Positions 1 to 6,153 of a DNA stretch of 10,567 nucleotides are shown in pieces. This stretch comes from Clostridia bacterium. Its GTDB lineage: Bacteria; Bacillota; Clostridia; DUPQ01. Under the pieces are notes generated by a model, which saw only the letters and a program-made list of their open reading frames with translations, did no database searches and was not told the DNA's origin. A program made the translations under genes and the position numbers. Each line of letters starts with the position of its first letter. Within the stretch, counting starts at the first letter, position 1. The stretch is from the NCBI GenBank assembly GCA_028690885.1, contig JAQVAJ010000024.1, positions 1 to 10,567 on the forward strand, given 5' to 3'.

Positions 1-606
1 ATACATTTTGAAAAGTATAAGAATAATCCAATAATACACAATGCAGTAGTTCCTGAAGTTGTTATAAAAGACGGTATGATTTATCTTTTTTATCAAAGAT
101 GGACAGCTGGTTCAAAGGGTGTATCAAAATTTTATGTATGTCCGAGTACAAATGGTATTGACTTTGATATATCCAAAGAAAGAGTAGTTTTCGAACCGGA
201 CGAACTCAGTCACAGTTTGTCTACAAACAGAATTTTCTACGAAGATGGTATGTATTATAGTTTTTTTGGAAATAATGAACGCTTTAAAGATTACCCTGAA
301 AGCATTGGCATATCAAGGTCGACTGATCTTCTAAACTGGGAAAAAAGTTCCGATACAATTATAAGAAGAGGAAATCGAGGTTCCTGGGATGAAGGAGCAT
401 TGTGGTTTGCTACTGTATATAAACACAAAGATACATATTATCTTTGGTACGAAGGCACAGGTACAGATAACAAAAGAATAACACAAGATGATATTGAAGC
501 ATCAGACAAAGCAGTTAGCGAGTCATATGGAGGATATGGTAAAACAAGTTTTTCTCAGATAGGAATGGCTACATTCCAAGGAAAACTTACAGATTATTTT
601 AAATAG
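1..606 (+). CDS. Glycosidase-like five-bladed beta-propeller protein, C-terminal part (5' end outside window)
   Basis: The frame is open from the first base, so this is the C-terminal 201 residues of a longer protein; the ATG at 76 is internal. The visible part shows repeated blade-like patterns: VVPEVVIKDGMIYLFYQRW, then SLSTNRIFYEDGMYYSFFG, SRSTDLLNWEK and WDEGALW...YYLWYEG, ending in SQIGMATF. Alternating 'DG-x-YY/YLFY' strands and 'S-T-D-x-x-x-W' turns are typical of the five-bladed propeller glycosidases and phosphorylases (the GH32/GH43/GH62/GH117/GH130 fold group). I cannot assign a family or substrate, because the N-terminal blades that usually carry the nucleophile or general acid are missing. 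No signal peptide can be judged. The gene converges on scpB and their coding ends overlap by 8 nt. It could also be a non-catalytic propeller or a glycan-biosynthesis protein of the same fold. Confidence 0.7.
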   Translation: MHFEKYKNNPIIHNAVVPEVVIKDGMIYLFYQRWTAGSKGVSKFYVCPSTNGIDFDISKERVVFEPDELSHSLSTNRIFYEDGMYYSFFGNNERFKDYPESIGISRSTDLLNWEKSSDTIIRRGNRGSWDEGALWFATVYKHKDTYYLWYEGTGTDNKRITQDDIEASDKAVSESYGGYGKTSFSQIGMATFQGKLTDYFK

Positions 607-1177
607 AATCCTGTTCAGTAAATTTTTGATTATCTAATATTTCTGAAGACTCCTCTTCAGGCTCTTCATCAAAATTATCTAAGGGGATAAGCTCATCAAG
701 AGCAGAAACATCAAAAGCTCTGTAGAACTCCTCTGCTGGTTTATATAAAACAGGTCTTCCAGGAGCTTCCAGTCTTCCGGCTTCTATTATAAGGCCTCTT
801 TCAAGCAATGTTTTTAAAGGACTGTCTGAATTACCTCTTATAGCTTCTATTTTTGCTCTTGTAGCTTCTTTATTGTATGCGATTATAGCCAAAGTCTCAT
901 ATGCAGCTCTTGACAGGGTCTCTGTCTTCTTTTTTTCAAACAATTGTCTAACTGTAGTAAAATATAACGGATTAGTACACATTTGATATGCATCTTCAAC
1001 CCTTCTTATAAGGACCCCTGATTTGGATTTTTTAAGATTCTCAATATGCTCATTCATTATCTCAAAAAAATCCTCTTTTTCCATTTCAAGTATCTGAAGA
1101 AATCTTGATAAAGTAATCGGCTCACCATTAGCATACAGCATTGCATTTATTAAATTAATGACATAATCTTTATTCAT
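599..1177 (-). CDS. scpB: Segregation and condensation protein ScpB
   Basis: ScpB is the winged-helix partner of the kleisin ScpA in the SMC-ScpA-ScpB condensin, which compacts and segregates the chromosome. The 192-residue product has the usual ScpB length. It shows the N-terminal winged helix (about residues 1-80) and the highly conserved second half: LSRAAYETLAIIAY at 88-101, then RAKIEAIRG, LLERGLI and APGRPVLY, ending in FDVSALDELI. After residue 165 comes an acidic tail rich in Glu, Asp and Ser. I place the start at the ATG at 1177 and not at the TTG at 1192, because GGGAG (1186-1190) lies 8 nt upstream of this ATG. It is the last gene of the M50-trpS-scpA-scpB operon, 5 nt after scpA, with its binding site inside the scpA 3' end, suggesting coupled translation. 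Confidence 0.96.
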   Translation of the reverse strand: MNKDYVINLINAMLYANGEPITLSRFLQILEMEKEDFFEIMNEHIENLKKSKSGVLIRRVEDAYQMCTNPLYFTTVRQLFEKKKTETLSRAAYETLAIIAYNKEATRAKIEAIRGNSDSPLKTLLERGLIIEAGRLEAPGRPVLYKPAEEFYRAFDVSALDELIPLDNFDEEPEEESSEILDNQKFTEQDSI

Positions 1178-1182
1178 ATTAA

Positions 1183-1950
1183 TTACTCCCAATCGTATAT
1201 TTCATGAACATTGTCCGGATAACTTAAATTTTCTGTTCCTTCAACCATAATGTCTTCAAAAGGCCTTTTCTGCTTTAGTATCGCTTTTCTTTGTGAAGAT
1301 AAAACTAGTATAGATAAAAAATCCGTTACAAGGTCAGCTTTGGATAAGGAATGAATCTTAAACCTCTGAAAGAAACTTATCCTTTTATCTTTAAATAAGA
1401 CATCAATAACTTTCCTTATAGACTTGGCAAGCGATACTTTTTCTTTTTTTACTATTTCTTTAATATTTATAGCCCTCTTATTGGTTTTCTCAACTGATCT
1501 TTGCATTGATTCGCGATACATCATAGCTAAAAGGCTTTTTGATAGCATATATGTTTTTTCAGATTCTCCAAAATCTTCATTTGAAGCAAAAGCATGAAAA
1601 CTTTTCTGCCCTGATTCATGCATTTCTTTAAATCTTTCCCCTGCTATTTTTATCTTTTTGTATTCAATAAGCTGTTTAATAAGATCAGTTTCAGAGTCTA
1701 CTGCTTCATCTTTGGTTTTTGGAAGCATTGATTTGGATTTTATATGTAGCAAAGTTGCCGCAATAACTAGAAAATCACTGGCTATTTCCATATCAAGCTG
1801 TTGCATAGCCATAAGGTAATCCAGATACTGCTCTGTAATTATACTAATTTTAATATCATAAATACTCATCTTATTCTCATCAATAAGATGAAGCAACAAA
1901 TCCAGAGGTCCTTCAAAATTTTCAAGTTTAATCTGATATCCTAATCCCAA
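1183..1950 (-). CDS. scpA: Segregation and condensation protein ScpA (kleisin)
   Basis: ScpA is the bacterial kleisin that bridges the SMC heads and binds an ScpB dimer. The 255-residue product carries the family hallmark NFEGPLDLLLHLI at residues 11-23, followed by YDIKISIITEQYLDYL and the SMC-neck helix around DMEIASDFLVIAATLLHIKSKSMLP (53-77). A charged middle leads to the C-terminal winged helix (about 170-236, ending in RPFEDIM). The start is a TTG at 1950 that overlaps the end of trpS by 10 nt. No ATG or GTG lies between the upstream in-frame stop and the conserved FEGP motif. The resulting N-terminus, with YQIK just before the FEGP block, matches the spacing seen in other ScpA proteins. 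No clean Shine-Dalgarno sequence is visible, so translation probably depends on coupling to trpS. Confidence 0.95.
   Translation of the reverse strand: MGLGYQIKLENFEGPLDLLLHLIDENKMSIYDIKISIITEQYLDYLMAMQQLDMEIASDFLVIAATLLHIKSKSMLPKTKDEAVDSETDLIKQLIEYKKIKIAGERFKEMHESGQKSFHAFASNEDFGESEKTYMLSKSLLAMMYRESMQRSVEKTNKRAINIKEIVKKEKVSLAKSIRKVIDVLFKDKRISFFQRFKIHSLSKADLVTDFLSILVLSSQRKAILKQKRPFEDIMVEGTENLSYPDNVHEIYDWE
1186..1190 (-). promoter_or_regulatory. Ribosome binding site of scpB, inside the scpA 3' end
   Basis: GGGAG covers the last two codons of scpA (Trp, Glu) and is separated from the scpB ATG by TAATTAAT, which includes the scpA stop. It decides the ScpB start in favour of the ATG at 1177 over the in-frame TTG at 1192. 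Confidence 0.75.
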
Positions 1951-2930
1951 TTTATCTTCATGGCCTTTCTAACCAATTTCATTGTCTCGTCTGTCTTTAT
2001 CTTAGCATTCTCGTTCCCTTTTTCAAGTATCTTCTTAATAAGTTCAGGCCTTGATTCAATTTCGCTTCTTCTTTCATGAATTGGCTTCATAAATTCAGTA
2101 ACCTTCTGGTAAAGGTTCTTTTTACATGCAACACATCCGATTTCACCTTTTTTACATGCATCGCAGATTGAAGGTACTTCATTTTCATTAAATACTTTAT
2201 GAAATGCAAAAACTGAACATACATCAGGATGACCTGGATCAGTTTTCTTGATTCTTGCAGGATCGGTTATCATGCTCATAATTTTAGTTCTTAACACATC
2301 TTCTTTATCTTTTAGAAGAATCGTATTATCATAACTTTTACTCATCTTTCTGCCATCAAGTCCAGGTAAAACCTTTGATTTTGTTAACAGAGCTTTTGGT
2401 TCAGGAAATACTTCAGTATAAATATGATTGAATCTTCTTGCTATCTCCCTTGTTACTTCAAGATGAGGAAGCTGATCTTCACCTACAGGCACAGCATCAG
2501 CTCTGTATATGAGAATATCTGATGCCATTAAACAAGGATACCCTAAAAACCCATATGTCCTTATATCCTTCTCACTAAGCTGCGCTAGCTGGTCTTTATA
2601 TGTAGGACATCTTTCAAGCCAGGATAATGGGGTTATCATAGATAAAAGAAGATGAAGCTCGGCATGATTTTGTATTTTTGACTGTAAAAATATATTACAT
2701 TTATCAGCATCAAGACCTGATGCATATAAATCCATAACAACTTCATTTATATTGTATACATAGTTATTGGTATCTTCATAACCAGTTGTAAGAGAATGCC
2801 AGTCTGCAATAAAGAAATAGCAGTCATATTTATTTTGTAAATTTACCCAGTTTTCAACTGCTCCGAAATAATTACCCAAATGAAGCGACCCGGTGCTTCT
2901 TGTTCCACTTAATACAACCATGTTTTTCAT
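1941..2930 (-). CDS. trpS: Tryptophanyl-tRNA synthetase, iron-sulfur-type cysteine pattern
   Basis: This enzyme charges tRNA-Trp with tryptophan using ATP. The 329-residue class I synthetase has the HIGH-type motif SLHLGN (15-20) and the KMSKS loop (195-199, in GRKMSKSYDN), plus family blocks such as CPTYKDQ, YPCLMASDIL and VGEDQLPHLE. Seen directly: cysteines 238, 256, 259, 266 and 269. The set C238-x20-C259-x6-C266-x2-C269 closely resembles the C-x22-C-x6-C-x2-C motif that binds a [4Fe-4S] cluster in Thermotoga maritima TrpRS, so I infer a metal cluster near the anticodon-binding region. The ATG start has AGGAGG 5 nt upstream. The gene lies 9 nt after the M50 protease gene and overlaps scpA by 10 nt. 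No T-box leader precedes it. Confidence 0.97.
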   Translation of the reverse strand: MKNMVVLSGTRSTGSLHLGNYFGAVENWVNLQNKYDCYFFIADWHSLTTGYEDTNNYVYNINEVVMDLYASGLDADKCNIFLQSKIQNHAELHLLLSMITPLSWLERCPTYKDQLAQLSEKDIRTYGFLGYPCLMASDILIYRADAVPVGEDQLPHLEVTREIARRFNHIYTEVFPEPKALLTKSKVLPGLDGRKMSKSYDNTILLKDKEDVLRTKIMSMITDPARIKKTDPGHPDVCSVFAFHKVFNENEVPSICDACKKGEIGCVACKKNLYQKVTEFMKPIHERRSEIESRPELIKKILEKGNENAKIKTDETMKLVRKAMKINWD

Positions 2931-2935
2931 AAAAT

Positions 2936-2941
2936 CCTCCT
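2936..2941 (-). promoter_or_regulatory. Ribosome binding site of trpS, overlapping the M50 stop codon
   Basis: A perfect AGGAGG is followed by ATTTT and the trpS ATG. Its first two bases (AG) are also the last two bases of the upstream TAG stop. Ribosomes finishing the protease gene therefore end exactly on the trpS initiation site. Confidence 0.8.
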
Positions 2942-3614
2942 AGTAAAATAGTCCCACGAACCAGTTCGCAACAAATAAAAATGATTTCGTTATTGGCGAA
3001 CTTATAAAATCCAGTACAACAGCAAACTGAGATCTGAATATGAAGAATATAAATATAAAAGCCATTCCGACAATTCTCTCATATCTCATAACGCTGAAAT
3101 AATATCTGTCAGGCAGTATTCCGAACATTATCCTTGAACCATCAAATGGCGGTATAGGTATAAGGTTAAAAATAGCAAGGAATATATTAGCTTGAAATAA
3201 AAGATAGCAGAATACATATGCAATTTCAAGAAAAGTAGTCAGTTTGACACCATGTAGATAAACAGCATTTTCTATAAGGGCTACTGGAAAAGCAGCACCA
3301 AAAGCAACAATCAGATTTGTAAGTGGTCCAGCAAGACCCACCAAAGCCATCCCGTTTTTAGGATCTTTAAAATTCATAGGGTTAACAGGAACTGGCTTTG
3401 CCCATCCTACCCGGGCTATTACCATCATCACTGCTCCAACAGGATCGAGATGCTTTAAAGGATTAAGAGTTAATCTTCCTGCATCTCTTGCAGTCGTATC
3501 TCCTAATTTCAAAGCCATTAGACCATGTGCACATTCATGCAAAGTCAGAGATATCAGCATAACCGGTATCATATATAGCATAGGTATCATAGAGTCAATA
3601 ATACTTTGTAACAT
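2940..3614 (-). CDS. M50-family site-2-type intramembrane zinc protease
   Basis: The 224-residue polytopic membrane protein carries the zinc-binding HExxH motif as HECAH (26-30) within its first membrane segment, then NPLKHLDP (51-58). The second active-site motif is NLIPIPPFDG (150-159), whose Asp158 is the expected third zinc ligand. Several hydrophobic stretches flank these, including about 92-115, 130-150 and 183-200. There is no PDZ domain, so it belongs to the short M50 (YwhC-like) group and is not RseP-like. Such enzymes cut membrane-embedded substrates, but this one's substrate cannot be told from the sequence. The ATG start has AGGA 10 nt upstream. It is the first gene after a clear promoter and leads the trpS-scpA-scpB operon. 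Clustering of a short M50 gene with scpAB is familiar in Clostridia and does not by itself indicate a role in chromosome segregation. Confidence 0.93.
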   Translation of the reverse strand: MLQSIIDSMIPMLYMIPVMLISLTLHECAHGLMALKLGDTTARDAGRLTLNPLKHLDPVGAVMMVIARVGWAKPVPVNPMNFKDPKNGMALVGLAGPLTNLIVAFGAAFPVALIENAVYLHGVKLTTFLEIAYVFCYLLFQANIFLAIFNLIPIPPFDGSRIMFGILPDRYYFSVMRYERIVGMAFIFIFFIFRSQFAVVLDFISSPITKSFLFVANWFVGLFY

Positions 3615-3641
3615 AAGCTTTACATCCTTTTCCTTCCGTTA

Positions 3642-3670
3642 ATTATATATTTTAAGGTATGACATGTAAA
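3642..3670 (-). promoter_or_regulatory. Sigma-A promoter of the M50-trpS-scpA-scpB operon
   Basis: On the minus strand, TTTACA (3665-3670) and TATAAT (3642-3647) are separated by exactly 17 bp. The expected transcription start, near 3635, gives a leader of only about 20 nt before the protease ATG. This is too short for a riboswitch or T-box. The promoter sits in the 74-nt gap after dacF. Confidence 0.8.
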
Positions 3671-3688
3671 GCCAAAAACTCATTTCTG

Positions 3689-4894
3689 CTAATCAACACC
3701 GAACCATGATAATACTGATCTCCATAATAGTGCCCAGAATCCTGCTTTTTCCATGCTTTGAGAAGTTTTAACAGGTACTTCTCCTAAGATATCCTCATCC
3801 AGACTGTACACAACTTTTCCTATTACTGTATCCTTTTCAACAGGTGCTTCTAAAGTAGCCATATCATAAACAATCTCTTTTGATATTCTAGATATATCTG
3901 ATTTCTTCATGAATAATGTAAGCGTTCCATCTGCATATGTCTCCACAGTTTTATCTATACCTTTTCTAACCTCTATCGTTCCTACCATTTTTTGGTCATC
4001 ATCTGTCTTGGTATACATAAAATTAGAAAATCCGTAATCTAGCAGAAATGCTGTTTCAGCTACTCTGTGATTATTATCCGGCTCCCCTGTAACTATAGCT
4101 ACAAGTGAAATATCTGTTTTCTGAGCAGATCCGACAAGACAGTATCCTGCAGCAGTAGTAAATCCTGTCTTAAGTCCTGTAGCACCATCGTAATAGTTCA
4201 ATAAATTATTTCTATTAACCATATACTGATAATCTCTGTGCTCTTTATCTCGAAAGTCCTTTTCAAGTGTACGGCTGAATTCAAATATATCCGGATATTC
4301 TAATACAAGTCTTGTTGCGATAATGGAAATGTCTTTGACTGTACTGTAATGACCTGCATCAGTAAGACCTGTACAGTCTTTGAAATATGTATTAAACATA
4401 CCTAATTCTGTAGCTTTGTTATTCATTCTGTTAACAAATTCACCCTGCGTTCCTGAAATGGCTTCAGCTACTGCAACAGCGGCATCATTAGCCGAACGCA
4501 CTTCTATTGCATAAAGCATTTCTCTAAGAGTAAATTCTTCACCTAAATTCAGATAAACTGATGAACCTTCTACACCATGAGCGCTAGCTGATGCTTTAAT
4601 CATGGTGTCATAAGAAATCTCATTTTTCGCAATCGCTTCCATTACAAGATAAACGGTCATAATTTTTGTAAGGCTTGCTATGGGTATTTGCTTATCTTCA
4701 TCCTTTGAATATAGAATCTGACCGGTGTTCACTTCAACCAAAATAGCGCTGGTAGCCTTTAGATTATCAACTGTTGTTGTAGAATAAATAGATGAAACCT
4801 GATCTCGGTTATATGAATCATCTGAAGCAGTTACTGGTAACATCATAATAAACAAAGCAATTAATAAGATTACAGATAAATTTCTTCTTTTCAA
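3689..4894 (-). CDS. dacF: Serine-type D-alanyl-D-alanine carboxypeptidase (DacF/PBP5 class, peptidase S11)
   Basis: This low-molecular-weight penicillin-binding protein removes the terminal D-Ala from peptidoglycan pentapeptides outside the membrane. The 401-residue product has an N-terminal signal peptide (KRR followed by a hydrophobic core, probable cleavage near residue 23). It carries all three active-site motifs: SxxK as S74-L-T-K77, SxN as S134-A-N136 and KTG at 242-244. A PBP5-type C-terminal beta domain follows at about 300-375. The tail ends in an amphipathic stretch, FWALLWRSVLSWFG, fitting the usual membrane anchor. The start is TTG at 4894, supported by AAGGAGG (4903-4909) 8 nt upstream; no in-frame ATG competes. 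It is divergent from the lipoprotein/M23 pair. I chose the dacF symbol by similarity of type; dacA- or dacB-type paralogues cannot be excluded. Confidence 0.93.
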   Translation of the reverse strand: MKRRNLSVILLIALFIMMLPVTASDDSYNRDQVSSIYSTTTVDNLKATSAILVEVNTGQILYSKDEDKQIPIASLTKIMTVYLVMEAIAKNEISYDTMIKASASAHGVEGSSVYLNLGEEFTLREMLYAIEVRSANDAAVAVAEAISGTQGEFVNRMNNKATELGMFNTYFKDCTGLTDAGHYSTVKDISIIATRLVLEYPDIFEFSRTLEKDFRDKEHRDYQYMVNRNNLLNYYDGATGLKTGFTTAAGYCLVGSAQKTDISLVAIVTGEPDNNHRVAETAFLLDYGFSNFMYTKTDDDQKMVGTIEVRKGIDKTVETYADGTLTLFMKKSDISRISKEIVYDMATLEAPVEKDTVIGKVVYSLDEDILGEVPVKTSQSMEKAGFWALLWRSVLSWFGVD

Positions 4895-4902
4895 GGTAAT
4901 AA

Positions 4903-4909
4903 CCTCCTT
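4903..4909 (-). promoter_or_regulatory. Ribosome binding site that fixes the TTG start of dacF
   Basis: AAGGAGG followed by the 8-nt spacer TTATTACC and TTG. A near-perfect site at ideal spacing supports the non-ATG start, and the following residues read directly into the charged part of a signal peptide. Confidence 0.8.
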
Positions 4910-4927
4910 ATCTTTTGTAGCATATTG

Positions 4928-4957
4928 ATTATATCATTTCATTGTGTTTCCTAACAA
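4928..4957 (-). promoter_or_regulatory. Probable sigma-A promoter of dacF
   Basis: On the minus strand, TTGTTA (4952-4957) and TATAAT (4928-4933) are separated by 18 bp. Transcription is expected to start near 4921, giving a leader of about 27 nt that contains the AAGGAGG site. The -35 box is one arm of an inverted repeat shared with the divergent promoter. Confidence 0.65.
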
Positions 4958-4972
4958 CATTTATTATTGTTA
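4952..4972. repeat. Inverted repeat TAACAA-N9-TTGTTA between divergent promoters
   Basis: Two 6-bp arms with a 9-bp AT-rich centre lie in the 107-nt gap between dacF and the lipoprotein gene. The left arm read on the minus strand, and the right arm read on the plus strand, are the predicted -35 hexamers of the two divergent promoters. This could be an operator or simply two identical -35 boxes facing apart. Confidence 0.55.
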
Positions 4973-4995
4973 TTTGAGGCTTATAAAGATAGAAT
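4967..4995 (+). promoter_or_regulatory. Possible promoter of the lipoprotein/M23 operon
   Basis: TTGTTA (4967-4972) and TAGAAT (4990-4995) are separated by 17 bp. The predicted transcription start falls at or next to the ATG at 5002. An alternative -10, TATAAA (4982-4987), has no good -35 box at the right distance. If this promoter is used, the mRNA would have essentially no leader. Confidence 0.45.
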
Positions 4996-5001
4996 ATATA
5001 T

Positions 5002-6153
5002 ATGATTAAGGAATTCTTAAGAAAATCAAGGCAAAATATCGTATTAATGCTGGTTATTCTAACCATGGCTATTCTATTTGCTTCATGCAACGGTGCAGAA
5101 CCAACGCAATCTATTACTGATACACCGTCAAATCAGCCTTCACAGTCCCCCATTCAGACTTCAGAAGAACCAATTGAAGAAGAACCAGATTATATGGAAT
5201 TTGATATGATTATGCAGTATCAAAACGGGATTCAGTCAATGCCTTTAATATATGACTATAACAATCTCACATTGACTGCTACTGATGGATACACTGTTTC
5301 AATACCTGTTGTGGATTTTGAAAACAGACTCTATCCAATTTATCAATCAAGATCAAATGATACTCTAAATACATCATTAATAGCTATTCCAAATTCATCA
5401 GACTCGTTATATATATTATGGAATCAGCATAAAATATATTATGTTAATCTTTCTAAGCAGATTATGGATACTTTATTACTTGAAGAAGATGATGATACGA
5501 CATATGATAAATCACTAGAGGAAAACGAAGCAAATGGTCTTTACTGGGGAACAAAACCTAAAATATCTGAAAATGGAAAATATCTCATCTATCTCACTAA
5601 CAGAAGAAATAACGGAAAGACCAACGATATAAGGCTTTATGATTTTGAAACAAAAGAAGATATCCTTTTAGTAGAAGACTCTTTCTATAATGATGCATAT
5701 ATTTCGGAAACAACTATATTTTATACTTGTAATGACATGTTATGGCGAGTAGATATTGCATCAAAAATCAAATCTCCTGTCTCATATTCTATATCATCAA
5801 ATGGAAACTTCAGTTATCCCTACTACATATACACAAAAACATATTATCAAGAATATGAAATACTTAATTTACTTACTTTGAATGTTGAAAAAGGAAAACT
5901 CGGATCACAATCCTCTGCACTGAAAATATCAGCTATGAGGACAGATACTTTGAATGTAGCATCTGTAGTTCTTCTTGATAACAAAAATGTAACTGTAACA
6001 TTTCTTGACTTACAGTCTAATGAAATTCTCAAAACTTTCGTAGTAAGCGAATCTTTCTTAGTTGTATACGCTCATTGGAAAAATAGCAAAACATTTATAT
6101 TAAGCGGTTATGAAGGAGGTAGTAATGAAAAAACGTATATGCTTTCGTACTAA
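5002..6153 (+). CDS. Putative lipoprotein with beta-propeller-like domain, function unknown
   Basis: I do not recognise this 383-residue protein. It starts with a basic n-region (KEFLRKSR), a hydrophobic core (about 13-25) and LFAS-C29, which fits a lipoprotein signal peptide with Cys29 as the lipidated residue. The Phe at -3 is unusual. A Ser/Thr/Pro/Gln/Glu-rich linker follows (30-62), expected to hold the domain off the membrane. From about 80 to the end there are repeated beta-strand patterns resembling TolB/WD-type propeller blades, for example PKISENGKYLIYLTNRR followed by DIRLYDFETKE (186-219), and TIFYTCNDMLWRVDIASK. I see no enzyme motif. The n-region supports the ATG at 5002 although its ribosome binding site is poor. 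The 3' end overlaps the M23 gene by 29 nt, so the two are probably co-translated and may act together at the cell surface. Confidence 0.75.
   Translation: MIKEFLRKSRQNIVLMLVILTMAILFASCNGAEPTQSITDTPSNQPSQSPIQTSEEPIEEEPDYMEFDMIMQYQNGIQSMPLIYDYNNLTLTATDGYTVSIPVVDFENRLYPIYQSRSNDTLNTSLIAIPNSSDSLYILWNQHKIYYVNLSKQIMDTLLLEEDDDTTYDKSLEENEANGLYWGTKPKISENGKYLIYLTNRRNNGKTNDIRLYDFETKEDILLVEDSFYNDAYISETTIFYTCNDMLWRVDIASKIKSPVSYSISSNGNFSYPYYIYTKTYYQEYEILNLLTLNVEKGKLGSQSSALKISAMRTDTLNVASVVLLDNKNVTVTFLDLQSNEILKTFVVSESFLVVYAHWKNSKTFILSGYEGGSNEKTYMLSY
6113..6119 (+). promoter_or_regulatory. Ribosome binding site of the M23 peptidase gene, inside the lipoprotein gene
   Basis: AAGGAGG with a 5-nt spacer (TAGTA) before the ATG at 6125. 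It lies within the last codons of the lipoprotein gene. It argues against the in-frame ATG at 6110, which sits upstream of the site and would overlap it. Confidence 0.8.

Noticed and set aside
643..660. Perfect stem CTGAAGA-CTCC-TCTTCAG as a bidirectional terminator
   Set aside because: It lies within the scpB coding end (Glu/Ser-rich tail), and neither strand shows a T-run after the stem; it is probably a by-product of GAA/GAG/TCT codons.
1178..1192. TTG at 1192 as start of scpB
   Set aside because: The ATG at 1177 has GGGAG at 8-nt spacing and gives the usual ScpB N-terminus; the TTG itself is part of the region holding that binding site.
6110..6124. Upstream ATG at 6110 as start of the M23 gene
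   Set aside because: It lies before the AAGGAGG site that serves the ATG at 6125 and would only add MKEVV before a normal signal peptide.
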